Shown: piece by piece, positions 21,795 to 31,325 of the stretch | How the letters are laid out: each line of letters begins with the position of its first letter | How positions within the stretch are numbered: position 1 is the first letter of the stretch | Source of the DNA: Triticum aestivum | Taxonomy: Eukaryota; Streptophyta; Magnoliopsida; Poales; Poaceae | DNA length: 64,000 nucleotides | Reading direction: 5' to 3' | Assembly: GCF_018294505.1 (NCBI RefSeq) | Contig: NC_057796.1 | Coordinates: forward strand, 270,828,458 to 270,892,457 | The notes under the pieces: generated by a model | What the model saw: the letters and a program-made list of their open reading frames with translations, nothing else | What the model was told of the DNA's origin: nothing | The model's database searches: none | Program-made: the position numbers and the translations under genes

Positions 21795-21924
21795 AATTTG
21801 GGTCAGTCGATTTGTGAAAGAAGTTCGACGGAGCGAAGGAAGAAGACGACAGAAGAGGTGGAAGAAGCCCTTCTAGCCATCCATGTTGCATCAAACGGCT
21901 CACATGAGTCGACTGACCCAAATT
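21795..21924. mobile_element. Palindromic MITE with AATTTGGGTCAGTCGA ends
   Basis: AATTTGGGTCAGTCGA at the left is matched exactly by TCGACTGACCCAAATT at the right (130 bp overall). A related single end, AAAATTGGGTCAGTCAA, recurs at about 30425-30441, suggesting a second, less complete copy in the same CACTA element. Confidence 0.65.
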
Positions 21925-23092
21925 GCTCCTTCAGATTGTAGGATCCACGTGGCATTTAAGGTCTCGAAGGTAGATTCCGCGTCCGCACCCAGTTTGCGGG
22001 CTCGACGCGCGCGCGACCGGCTTCCGCCGCGAGAGCCACCATGCGCGCCTCCTCTGCGCGGGCGGAGACGACAATGACACGTTAGTTCCTCCTCGCCGGC
22101 ATGCTGGAGCACGCGCTCGTCCTCCTCTTCGTACGCTGCGTGCATGGACGCGGCTCCACCAGCTGCTCGCGTGCTTGGCAGCGCGGCGGCATCGCAAGGA
22201 GGGACTGCAGACGACGTGACCGGGCGAGCCTTCGGCTTCATGGCACAGGGATGGCGGCGACACGGCGGTGATGGGCGAGAAATTGTTGGCGGGAGCCGGC
22301 ATGTGCAACGGCGGCGGCGGCATATTGATGAGTGTGCGTGTGGGAGCTTACTTTAGTTTTATATATAAGGTTGGTCAAACTTAAAAGAAAACCGTACTAG
22401 TACACGTAAACATTAGACTTAGGCAGCGCTTTTATTAGTTAGTACCACAGCCACGATACGGAATCCTGTGCAAGCGCGTGAACCGCGGCCGCGCGGTCGA
22501 TCGAACGGTGCGTCACCATGTCGCGCTCGAAGGACATCCACCGAACCTTTTTGTGTGTGTGAAAACAATCCTCGAATATTACTCAACTTTTTTTTCCTGT
22601 GAAAGTTCTTGACGCTGCAATATTTCCATATATTTGAATTTTGCTCCAGTTCGTGTTTATTTGGATTTGGACGTTTTAGGTGCGCCCTAGTTTTTTTTAA
22701 TACTGATTTTGTGTGTGTGACTGAGAGAGAACGTGTGTATGTGTCCATATGTGTGTTGTGGCGGAAGGGCAATGTGGAGACGGTGTGCGTGTGATACAGA
22801 CATAGAGAGGTGTGAATGTGCAAATGATCATGCATGAATGAGACATAGACAGATGCCGATACATTGTGTATACATGAGAGAACGGTCTTCTAGTTTACTT
22901 TGTGTGTGTGTGTGTGTATGTGAGTTTGAGCATGTTGTGAAGTACTATAGACCTTGTATACATCTTGGGATTCGACAATGATTGTAACTATTGAATTGTA
23001 TAGACCATTACACTCGAGGTCAATAGCCTAATATATTTATTTCACAATTTCAACAAATGATTAGTTCACTACAAACTATGAAAACAAATGTG
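21925..23092. other. Spacer, GC-rich then GT-rich
   Basis: 21980-22360 is GC-rich, with overlapping ORFs on both strands and no recognisable protein. 22690-22930 holds GT-rich microsatellite-like tracts. I see no supported gene. Confidence 0.4.
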
Positions 23093-23335
23093 TACTCCCT
23101 CCGTTTTTATTTAAGTCTGCGTATTAGCGTTGGTCAAAGTCAAGTTTTGTAAACTCCCAAAAAGCTTATAACAAAAAATATTAACATATACAATAACAAA
23201 TAAATACCATTAGATTCATTATTGAATGTACTTTCACATCATACATATTTGTTATGGTAAATGTTTATATTTTTCTATAAACTTGGTCAAACTTTAGGAA
23301 GTTTGACTTCGGTCAAACCTAATATGCAGAGTTTA
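23093..23335. mobile_element. Stowaway-type MITE, right end degraded
   Basis: It starts CTCCCTCCGTTTTTATTTAA with TA before it and contains the typical TTGGTCAAA and AGTTTGAC blocks. The expected inverse terminus is replaced by ATGCAGAGTTTACTACT, so the right end is lost. Confidence 0.65.
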
Positions 23336-24127
23336 CTACTACTACTCGCTAGTTGCTTATCCGAATCACTCAACACGCCACACGGGGAGTCCAGTGTCAC
23401 AAAATTTTGAGGTCGGCGGGAAAATCTCCCGCGACCCTGATTCGAGCAGTGGGAAGTTACCATCATAGCCTTCAGAACAGGCCTACAGATGGAGCTTGGT
23501 AGGGGGCTGTTTTCGTAACTTCGGGTTCACCCTACCCAGCCAACCCCACCCCGGCACCCAGAGTAGTACACCTGAATACTCCCCATTTTCTATCCCCACT
23601 TCAAAATAGACTTCTCCACGGCACTACAGCCTTCGTACTCCTCCCCTTTACATCGGCGCACTCGTCCACCGCAGCGCATCTGCCTCATCGACGACCTCGT
23701 ACGCCGCACTGGAGCCGGTCCACCGTCGTTGTCGTACACGGAGCCTCTTCCCCGGCATCGTCTTCCACGGTCTCGGATCTGCTTCCCGGAAGCCGACGCC
23801 AAGCGCAGAAGTACCACTGTTGTGGACAATGAACTGACTCCCGTTGGCGACCATGACTCATAGAGGCCGCCGCGACCATCCTTCTCCTACTCGATTGGTA
23901 ATGTGTGTATTGAATCACTTAGCAGTACATGTGCAGTTCCAATTTTGTTCATACCTACCCTTCAAATTTCCTGGGTGCTATTGTTCCCGTAAAACTAATT
24001 GGTTATAGCCTCCATTGTCCAACAGAATATCAGCTTGTAATTGTGCGTCGCTCCTGTATCGCGCTGTGCTTGGGTAGGTTTTTCATCTGCAACCAGTAGT
24101 GTGGCAAATGATGGAAAGATTTTTAGA
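23336..24127. other. Promoter-like GC-rich spacer
   Basis: GGCGGGAAAA at 23415-23424 is a perfect match, on the other strand, to the plant E2F consensus TTTSSCGC. GC-rich, C-rich leader-like sequence follows at 23540-23880. No convincing ORF is attached, so this may be a captured 5' gene end. Confidence 0.4.
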
Positions 24128-24325
24128 ACTAGCAAGATGCCCATGCGTTGCACGCGTCAAGATGCATTTGTATGAGTAGTTTATCTTGTGGGTGAAAAGG
24201 ATGAACGAGAGAAGGCCTTATTTGCAAATCTGGAGAGGGGTATGGGTATCTTTTTGCAAAATTCCCATTTGTTTCCTTCCTATCTGTCATATATAAATCA
24301 GACGGCCTATATTGCAAGAAAAAAA
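24128..24325. mobile_element. Partial MITE of the CTAGCAAGATGCCC family
   Basis: It begins CTAGCAAGATGCCCATGCG and shares TATCTTGTGGG, GGATGAACGAG and CAGACGGCCTATATTGCA with the complete palindromic copy at 27741-28177. Only half of the palindrome is present. Confidence 0.6.
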
Positions 24326-24451
24326 AGTATAGAGAAAAAAAGTAGACAGTAAAGGAAGTAGAGATAAATATTAAATATTAAATATTAAATAAATATAATA
24401 GTAGAGAAGAGAGTATAGATAACAGAGACGTCGGGAAAGGATCGCGCGCGC

Positions 24452-24489
24452 GCGGGAAAAAGCGGCCGGGCGTGCGCTAGTTTTGGCGC
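24452..24489 (+). promoter_or_regulatory. Two E2F-type sites before the AP2-domain gene
   Basis: GCGGGAAA (24452-24459) and TTTGGCGC (24482-24489) both match the consensus TTTSSCGC, in opposite orientation. They stand about 50 and 20 bp upstream of the TATA box. E2F sites mark S-phase and DNA-replication genes in plants. In GC-rich DNA such 8-mers also occur by chance, so the assignment is tentative. Confidence 0.4.
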
Positions 24490-24507
24490 GCGGCGTCCGA
24501 CGCGCTT

Positions 24508-24514
24508 TATAAAA
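24508..24514 (+). promoter_or_regulatory. TATA box of the AP2-domain gene
   Basis: TATAAAA lies 107 bp before the chosen ATG, after a GC-rich upstream region and before a C-rich leader. Confidence 0.6.
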
Positions 24515-24620
24515 TCCAACGCCCTCCCACCGCTCTGTGCCTTGCCACCGCTCTCTCCCTGCTCTGTGCCTCCCACCGCTCTGTCCCCGCTCTTTTTCGC
24601 CTCGCCGCCGCCGCCCCACC

Positions 24621-25205
24621 ATGCCGCCGCGTCACCGGGAAACTTGGGGATACCGCGGCGTCCGCGCGCGCTCCTCCGGCGGCTTCTCCGCCGAGATCCG
24701 GTTCCGCGGGATGTGCCTCGGCCTCGGCAATTTCGACACCGCCAACAAGGCCGCCCGCGCGTACGACGCGGCGGTGTGGCGCCTCCGGTGGCCTCATAGA
24801 ACAGTGACCTTCCCCAACGTGCCGAGGCGGGAGCGGGCGCAAGAGCTCGCGCCTCTGCCGCGGCTTAGCAACGACGAGGATTGTCGCGACAACCGGAGGC
24901 GGGAGCACCGTCTCGGCATCGCCGAGATGGACGAGGAAGCCATGGCGATGTGGCGCCAACACTTCCCACAGGACATCATCAAGGAGCGTGAGTTCTACGC
25001 GCAAAGGAGGGCGGAGAGGGATAAGAGGAGGGCGGAGCGAGCCGCCTATCACGAGGACAAGCGTAGGCGAAAAGCGGACGCTCAATTCAACATGAGGCTA
25101 GGAGCAGCGTCGCCTTGGGAATCCGACGACGATCGGTATCTTCACGCCTACAGTCAGACATCGGAGGAGGACATCACCGAGGAGGAGTCGGACGACGAGG
25201 AGTAG
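24621..25205 (+). CDS. Small AP2/ERF-like domain protein, 194 aa
   Basis: The ATG at 24621 is chosen because the AP2-like fold begins within ten residues and a TATA box is well placed. An upstream in-frame ATG at 24537 would add 28 C-rich-leader residues. Residues about 10-66 (WGYRGVRARSSGGFSAEIRF, GNFDTANKAARAYDAA) match the AP2/ERF DNA-binding fold: YRGVR start, AEIR strand, GxFxTAxxAARAYDxA helix. The elements WLGTF and the second-strand tryptophan of typical ERFs are replaced (LGLGNF), so DNA binding may be changed. Residues about 120-160 are basic and helical (RRAERDKRRAERAAYHEDK), and the C-terminus is acidic (SEEDITEEESDDEE), as in an activation region. It has no intron and no stop. 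It appears to be one of the divergent single-AP2 proteins found in cereals, here inside a CACTA element. Confidence 0.75.
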   Translation: MPPRHRETWGYRGVRARSSGGFSAEIRFRGMCLGLGNFDTANKAARAYDAAVWRLRWPHRTVTFPNVPRRERAQELAPLPRLSNDEDCRDNRRREHRLGIAEMDEEAMAMWRQHFPQDIIKEREFYAQRRAERDKRRAERAAYHEDKRRRKADAQFNMRLGAASPWESDDDRYLHAYSQTSEEDITEEESDDEE

Positions 25206-25434
25206 TTGAATTATCTTTTTTTCTATCTATGCTGAGAACTATCCTCTACTCTCGAGTATCTACTTCTCGATCTCAGCACTGTAAATGCTTTTTTAAAGCG
25301 CCGCGCGTTGCGATTCTGTTGGAGATGCTCTAACATGGCAGACGAGTGATTTAATGTTGCCCACAAGATGCGCGAGTATTACTAGTAGTATATTTTTCTT
25401 GCCAAGTTGAGATTTTAAAACCACGAGTGCGAAC
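25206..25434 (+). other. Intergenic spacer
   Basis: This holds the 3' flank of the AP2-domain gene and the 5' flank of the coiled-coil gene. No motif stands out. Confidence 0.4.
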
Positions 25435-26220
25435 ATGCAGAGGAGCAATGAAGACCAAACACGGGATATTCGGGACATCTTCAAGGAGCGTGGCAAGTTA
25501 AAGAGGAGCTGCACCGAACCTGTAAAACGAGCTTTGGTAAGTAACACCCTTTCAATTACTTTCGTGTAGCCTCGTGTTCTTCGATGTGTATATGTTGTAG
25601 TTTTTGTTTCTCTTAAGCGTGGTGTTCTACGATGTGTAATAAGAAGAGTCTTAATCGTCCTAATGCTTTCGTTTTTAGCTTGATGTAGGAAGTGGGTGTT
25701 CTCACCTTGTAGTCTGTTTTTATTTTATTTTTCCTTTTGAATTCACTTCTCCGAGTTCTGTTTATCTGGCTTCTACTAAATGGATCTAGGTTGCTCTGAG
25801 TATTGATCTAAAAAAGAAGTAACTTCATGTCAGGATGCAGTTCCTGCGAGGAGGGAAGTATGGTCAACCTCGAGATCATGTTTCCAAAATGAGGCTGGAT
25901 TACACACAAGGTGCCAGTTCCCTAATGATGCTGGATTAGACACAAGGTGCAAATTCCCAGATGATGCTGGATTACACACAAGCCAGGTGGAGTCGTCAGC
26001 TGTTCGTGTCCTCGTGGCATTAGTAAAGGCTGAAAGAAAGCGTGCAGCAGCCCTTGAGAATGTAGCTGAGTTCCTGAAGAAGCGAAAAGAGCAATCAGAT
26101 GCTCTCTTCACCCAAGCCAAAGAAGAGATGGAAGAAGCCAGAAATAAGCTAGCAGAGGCAGAGCAGGCTAGGCGTCTCCTGCTATCTAAAACTGTTGTCA
26201 ATACAAAATTTCCTTCATAA
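25435..26220 (+). CDS. Two-exon coiled-coil protein, 162 aa, unknown family
   Basis: Predicted exons are 25435-25536 (MQRSNEDQTRDIRDIFKERG and following, donor GTAAGT) and 25834-26220 (acceptor TGTCAG), joined in phase 0. Exon 2 contains a 12-residue motif in tandem (NEAGLHTRCQFP, NDAGLDTRCKFP, then a shortened DDAGLHTSQ), encoded by 36-bp DNA repeats at 25888-25986. Then comes a coiled coil of about 65 residues (KAERKRAAALENVAEFLKKR, EEMEEARNKLAEAEQARRL). The protein is not recognised. A dimerising role through the coiled coil is likely; anything more is guesswork. Additional upstream exons cannot be excluded. There are no stops in the model. Confidence 0.55.
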
Positions 26221-26796
26221 TAGCTAGGTTCAAATGTTTATCCAGTCAGCATGCCTGTTGTGATGTCTGTGCATCTACTGATGTGGCACAAAATGTTTTT
26301 TTTCGGGTCATGTAATAACAGCAATTACTTTCCAAACAATAACAGACGAAGCATTGGACATGGTATAGTTCACGCGCAAGCCCGACATTCCAAGTTCAAC
26401 TTCCACATCAAACTCATGTTCACAGATATCTTCACATTCATACATAATGTCCACAACCATGATTCACTTCAAAGCCAAAAAAAATGTGAGGAGAGTTATA
26501 AATAAAGAAAATCCTCTACTAGTTCCTGCTACAAGTGCGAGCACAACAAGTCAAGACCATGCGTAAAATAATTATATTTTAGTCATTTTTTGTGTTCTAA
26601 AATGCGTGCCAGCTCGCGGAAGGACGTGTTGCCGGCACACGCGCGGATTCAATGCAGGCAGGCGGGGCAGTCTTAAGCTGGTTGCACGCGGCGAGGAGGC
26701 GTGCTCAGCCGGGCCTGCAGCGAGTGCGGCCCTCTTGGCCGGCGCGCCGGTTCAATGCCTGCGCTATGAGAGGTCGCATCCGTGTCAGAGCAATCA
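26221..26796. other. Spacer after the coiled-coil gene
   Basis: A/T-rich to about 26600, then a short GC-rich patch. No gene is supported. Confidence 0.4.
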
Positions 26797-26922
26797 CTCC
26801 CTCCAGTCCTTTTTTGTTTGGGTATAACAAAATTTCGTTTTCCATTCACATTTTACAAGTAAAATTCATGGACAACCTTTGACCCAAAGTACGATGGGGA
26901 CTAGTAAACCAGAATGGAGGTA
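26797..26922. mobile_element. Stowaway-like MITE
   Basis: It begins CTCCCTCCAGTCC and ends GGGGACTAGTAAACCAGAATGG-type sequence with GGAGGTA at the border. The termini are imperfect and only the right TA duplication is clear. Confidence 0.5.
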
Positions 26923-27740
26923 GTAGTTTTTTTAATCAAAGAAGGGTTTCCCCTTCCGATTTTCATTACTGAAAACCAGCATCTAAATCTAAACCATAGT
27001 ATTTGCCCTAGAACTACCAGGTTCAACATCTCGCAACATAAACCCATACAACCTCCATCGCAAAAAAAACCATACAACCATACGCCAAGGAGGTACGTAG
27101 TACTATGAATTCCATTTTCGCTCCATACCAATCGTTCTAAAAACTACTTACTACTTATAACGCACCATTGAAAATCGAAACTCTTAACCCCGCTAAAAAA
27201 ATGATATTTTAAACGTGGCTACTCGATCTGTGGCAACTGGCGAGCCACCGCGCTCCAAGTCGTTCACCTGTGGTCCCGACCATCAACTCCTATGGATCAA
27301 ATTATCATGCGAGCTGACTATTCCTACAAAGGTGCTCCACCACGTACCCGGTACCCGCGAATGCAGCAATCGTGCACCTAGGGTTTTAGGGTTTATTTGT
27401 TAACGTCGCCTTTACGTAACACTCATGTGTGCGAGATAGCGAGAGGCCGACTGCGTGCGTGCGCATCTTCTCTTCGTATATGTACTCCACCGTTTGTCTG
27501 GTGTCCAAAAAATTATAATAACTACTAGCAATGTACCAATGCGTTGCCACACGATCAAAGTAGATTAATACATATTCACCGATTTGATAGAAAAAAAGTC
27601 TAGTTTTGAAATACGTATATCACTAAAAATATGTTATGTTTCACTCAAAATATATTCCTTTGGTGGTTTTGATGAGATAAGGGAGGAATGTTGTTGGTTT
27701 CAAGATTCGAGAAGTGGTATATGTCTAATTTCTACTCTTA
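26923..27740. other. Spacer without a supported gene
   Basis: A/T-rich and low in coding signal. A diverged partial copy of the CTAGCAA/GCGTTGC MITE family lies near 27525-27560. Confidence 0.35.
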
Positions 27741-28177
27741 CTAGCAAGATACCCGTGCGTTGCACGGAACATCAAGATCTTGTGGGAGAAAAGGATGAAC
27801 GAGGGAAGGCCTTATCTGCAAATGTGCTGAAGAGTGCGGGTAAATTGCCATATTTTCCTTCCTATCCGTCAGATATAAATCGGACGACCTACATTGCAGG
27901 ATGGCAGGCCCACCATCATCACCAACTCTATTTTTATCCCTACTCTTATAAAAAGCATTGTCGGTGATGATCGTGTGCCTGCCATCCTGCAATATAGGCC
28001 GTCCGATCTATATCTGACGGATAGGAAGGAAACTATGGCAATTTTGCAAAAAGATACCCACACCCCTCTCCACATATGCTAATAAGGCCTTCCCACGTTC
28101 ATCCTTTTCCCACACAAGATAAACTACTCATACAAATGCATCTTGATGTTCCGTGCAACGCATGGGCATCTTGCTAG
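27741..28177. mobile_element. Long palindromic MITE, CTAGCAAGAT family (437 bp)
   Basis: It begins CTAGCAAGATACCCGTGCG and ends CATGGGCATCTTGCTAG. Nearly the whole unit is a fold-back: GTTCCGTGCAACGCA mirrors the left arm, and CCTGCAATATAGGCCGTCCG mirrors CGGACGACCTACATTGCAGG. A hairpin transcript from it would be a good small-RNA precursor. I do not see a clean target duplication. Confidence 0.75.
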
Positions 28178-29464
28178 TTGTTGCAAAAAGCCCATGTGTG
28201 TGTGAGAGAGAGGGAGAGTGGAGGAGGACGGAGTGCATGTGTGACAAAGACACAAGGAGTGTGTGTCCGATAGGTATCAGCTTAAAATGAGGCAATAGTG
28301 TGTGTGTGCACGATCGAAAGGGCGTGTCTCAAGAAGGGAAGAAAAATCTACATAGATACAAGGAGCGGGAGAGAGACATGTATGCGATGGTGGAAGCACG
28401 AGTGTGCGGGTGTATAAACCTATCTAGAGGCTAGCTAGTCGATAAATGTTTGTGAGAGAAATACGAGTCGGGGTGCGAAAGCGAGAGTTTTGTGTGTGTG
28501 TGAGAGAGAGACGGTAGTCGGGAAGGGGAGTGGAAGCAGGAGTTGTGTGTGTGTGTGTGTCTGTGAGAGAGAGAGGAGACGGTAGTCGGGGTTGTCTGAT
28601 CGGTAAACAAATGAATAATGTCAGTCAAAGGAGACCGCGACAAATGTGTCTACAGGAGAGAGAGAGAGAGAGAGAGAGAGAGTAATTTTAGTGGTATGAG
28701 TCATATGTAGAGACATATAGGGTGTGTGAGAGAATCCCATAGAGAGAAAGAGAAAGACGAGTGGAGACTGCGTGTGTGGCGGTGAAAAAGAAAGCTTAGG
28801 TACCGAGTGATACCAGAGAACAGTAGAGACATGAGAGATAATGAAAACCGTGTAATGTATAATGATAGGGAGAGTGTGACACTTCTCAAGGGAGACGTCG
28901 AGAGACCATGTTTGCGAGGATAGGAGAAACATGAAGTGAGCGTGTGGATGAGCTGTAGAAAAGAGAGTGATAGCTACCTGAAGGAGCATGCATGCGAGAG
29001 AGATGGGCGTGAAAGGAGTGAACAAAAAAGGGATTCAAATATTTGAATTCGAGATGATGATACATGTAATCCATACTCGAACCAAAATTGATCTATCAAA
29101 CATGCATACTCATATGAATCACGCACATCTATGTTATTTAATATGTAGATATTACTGATCCATACATTTTAGTAGAACATAATTTGGTTTAAAAAAATCG
29201 AATTCAACCTTAAGATTTCGAGATCGTTGTATTTGTAAATCATATTATACATATAAAGGAGCAGAATTCTTTGTTGTGCTTTTGAAAGTATATATAAAAA
29301 ATGATGTATATAGAATGTAATTCCAATTGAAAATGGATCCCGCCCGAAAAAATAGAATACAAACGGGGCTCGAATTGAGTCGGCACGGTAAACTTGCACT
29401 CTGCAAATTTTGAATGAAGCGGGGAAAGTCGCAGTAACCGCCCGAAACCAAAATCTGCGAGATG
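28178..29464. repeat. GT- and GA-rich simple-sequence region, then A/T-rich spacer
   Basis: GT and GA microsatellites are scattered from 28190 to 28760, the longest being (GA)n at about 28655-28682 and (GT)n at about 28546-28562. 29000-29460 is A/T-rich. ORFs rich in S, T and H on the minus strand come from the repeats. Confidence 0.65.
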
Positions 29465-29578
29465 GAAATCACTACTGCCTATCCCTGCCATGCAAAGCCT
29501 ATCTGCTGGATTTCTATATGTTTCGATAGGGGTAGGTTTGTAATTTCACCTAAACGTGACGTAACCGCCTCTCACCCG

Positions 29579-29874
29579 GATTCATACACGGTGGGCGCCA
29601 AAACACAGTGTGTCCTCGGCCGAAATCGACTCCCTCCCCGATTCATATTCATACACGGTGGGCGCCAAAAACAAACTCTCCTCAGCAAATATTCGGTGTA
29701 TGCGAGATTACCGTCCTATCCCCAACCGAGTAATGTTGCTGTGATGTAGTAGAAATTTGAAACGGGGGCTAAGTTTGTAAATTTCCTCGCATTTGAGACA
29801 AGCGCGCCCTAAATACATGGTTCCCCCTTCCTCTCTACCTCCCTTTTCCCCATTCGTACTCCGTGGGCGCCAAA
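29579..29874 (+). promoter_or_regulatory. Three repeated E2F-like sites (GGGCGCCAAAA)
   Basis: The unit TTCATACACGGTGGGCGCCA occurs at about 29581 and 29648, and a variant (TTCGTACTCCGTGGGCGCCA) at about 29853. Each contains GCGCCAAA (29595-29602, 29662-29669, 29867-29874), the inverse of the E2F consensus TTTGGCGC. A C-rich leader and an ATG (29941-29948 region) follow. This could be the promoter of the CACTA accessory gene downstream or a captured promoter. Binding is not shown. Confidence 0.45.
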
Positions 29875-30803
29875 ACACCCTCCCCACCCCATCCTCCTCC
29901 GTCCGCCGCTGTCCGCCACCCCATCCACCGCCGTCCTCCTCCACCATGCTGGAGCTGATACCCCGACGCCGCCGTCCATTACAAGAGATCGACCTCTCTC
30001 ATCCACGGCTTCGGACCGGGATCCTTGCATCCCGTCCTCTCGCTTCATCCCCGCCGTCGTCCACCTTGCTGGCACCGCTCCTACGACCGTCTCGTCCACC
30101 GCGCCCCGCTGCCACCGTCTACCCTCCTAGATCTGCTTCCACTCGGCCGACAGCCATCGCTACCGCAGCACCGTCAAATTCTCTGCAGATGCGTACACGG
30201 CGCCGCACCAGAGGCGGTACTCTTTCGTATTTGCTCAACTTATTTATCGGAGCAAGAAAATAGATCGCCACTGCTTTACTCTGATTTATTGTCTTGGTTG
30301 CAAAGTTGCCTTTGTCCGGTTTGCACCTTCAGATCCGCCATGGCAGCTCAACACTATACTCCCAATGCTTATGGTTTTCGCCTTTTATATTCCACACTAG
30401 TTAAATCACAGTAGACTAAATTTCAAAATTGGGTCAGTCAATTTTTCAGAGCTCGCCGGTGTGGTCAAAGGGGCTCGGGTGGTTGTGGGGCCTCGCTGAA
30501 CGAAGAAAACTCGACACCGGTGGGGGTGGGGGTGGCGGAGGAACACAGGCGGTGGGGGCCGGTGGTCCGGCCTGCAGCCCGTGCGATGTTTTGTATGGGA
30601 AGAATCAGAGACGAGGAAGAAGAAGGGTTAGGAGACGTAGGATCTTCATCCAACCGCCTGAAATGGTCGAGAGACAGCTGGGAGTTGCATTCTTATTGCT
30701 CTCTGGTTCATCATGTGTGGGCACTGCGCAACCAACATTTTATTATCCAAAATCTGCTTGCTCTTCTTTACCATGTTGCTCTTCCGTTCTTCTTTAATAT
30801 GTA
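29875..30803 (+). other. C-rich leader and possible 5' exons of the CACTA accessory gene
   Basis: Open frames from 29946 (MLELIPRRRRPLQEIDL) and from about 30588 (MFCMGRIRDEEEEGLGDV) could be 5' exons, but neither matches a family I know and no splice pair is compelling. A partial MITE end (AAAATTGGGTCAGTCAA) lies at about 30425. Confidence 0.35.
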
Positions 30804-30962
30804 CTCTCTCCGTTCCTAAATACAAGTCTTTGTATAGATTCCACCATGGACTACATATGGAGCAAAATGAGTGAATCTACACTCTAAAATGTATCTGGAT
30901 ACATCTGTATGTGATCCATAGTGGAAATCTCTACCATGACTTATATTTTGGAAGGGAGGGAG
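30804..30962. mobile_element. Stowaway MITE, Thalos-like (159 bp)
   Basis: It begins CTCTCTCCGTTCCTAAATAC and ends GGAAGGGAGGGAG, flanked by TA (30802-30803 and 30963-30964). Internal phrases such as ATGGACTACATA and AATGAGTGAATCTACACTC are those of the common Thalos-type Stowaway MITE. Confidence 0.85.
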
Positions 30963-31325
30963 TATGATAGTAGTACAGTATGTTCCTTGTACTGAAGATG
31001 AGCAGGGACATTTGCAGTGTAGAGGTCTATACGGTCGGTTGTGATGGACACTTTGAGCCTCTTTGATTCGTAGGATCTTGTAAACATAGGAATAGGATTT
31101 GTAGTGGCCTGCCCACTTGAATCCTATAAGAATAGCAAGGAAATGCGGGGAGCTGTGTCGCCTTTGAGAGTTACACTGATATTAACAGTACCACACCTTC
31201 ACTTGAAGAGAGCTGGTATGCAAAGCCTTTCTAGCCGTACCGGCAATACTAGCACATATATTCCAGCAAGTTCCACTTTGCTGATTTTACTCTGATGCTT
31301 AAGGTTTTCCCGTTATATCTACACT

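Noticed and set aside
22144..22356. GC-rich ORFs on both strands near 22000-22350
   Set aside because: They overlap in several frames, match no domain, and lack a TATA box or splice context.
23068..23080. CACTACAAACTATG as a possible internal CACTA terminus
   Set aside because: Only the first eight bases match; the run of A and the following ACAC are absent and no matching inverse end is found.
28431..29074. Minus-strand ORFs rich in Ser, Thr and His
   Set aside because: They are translations of GT and GA microsatellites.
31096..31105. TTTGTAGTGG as a possible internal CACTA right end
   Set aside because: It is a short match without the TCCGTGA part of the terminal repeat and without a subterminal array.
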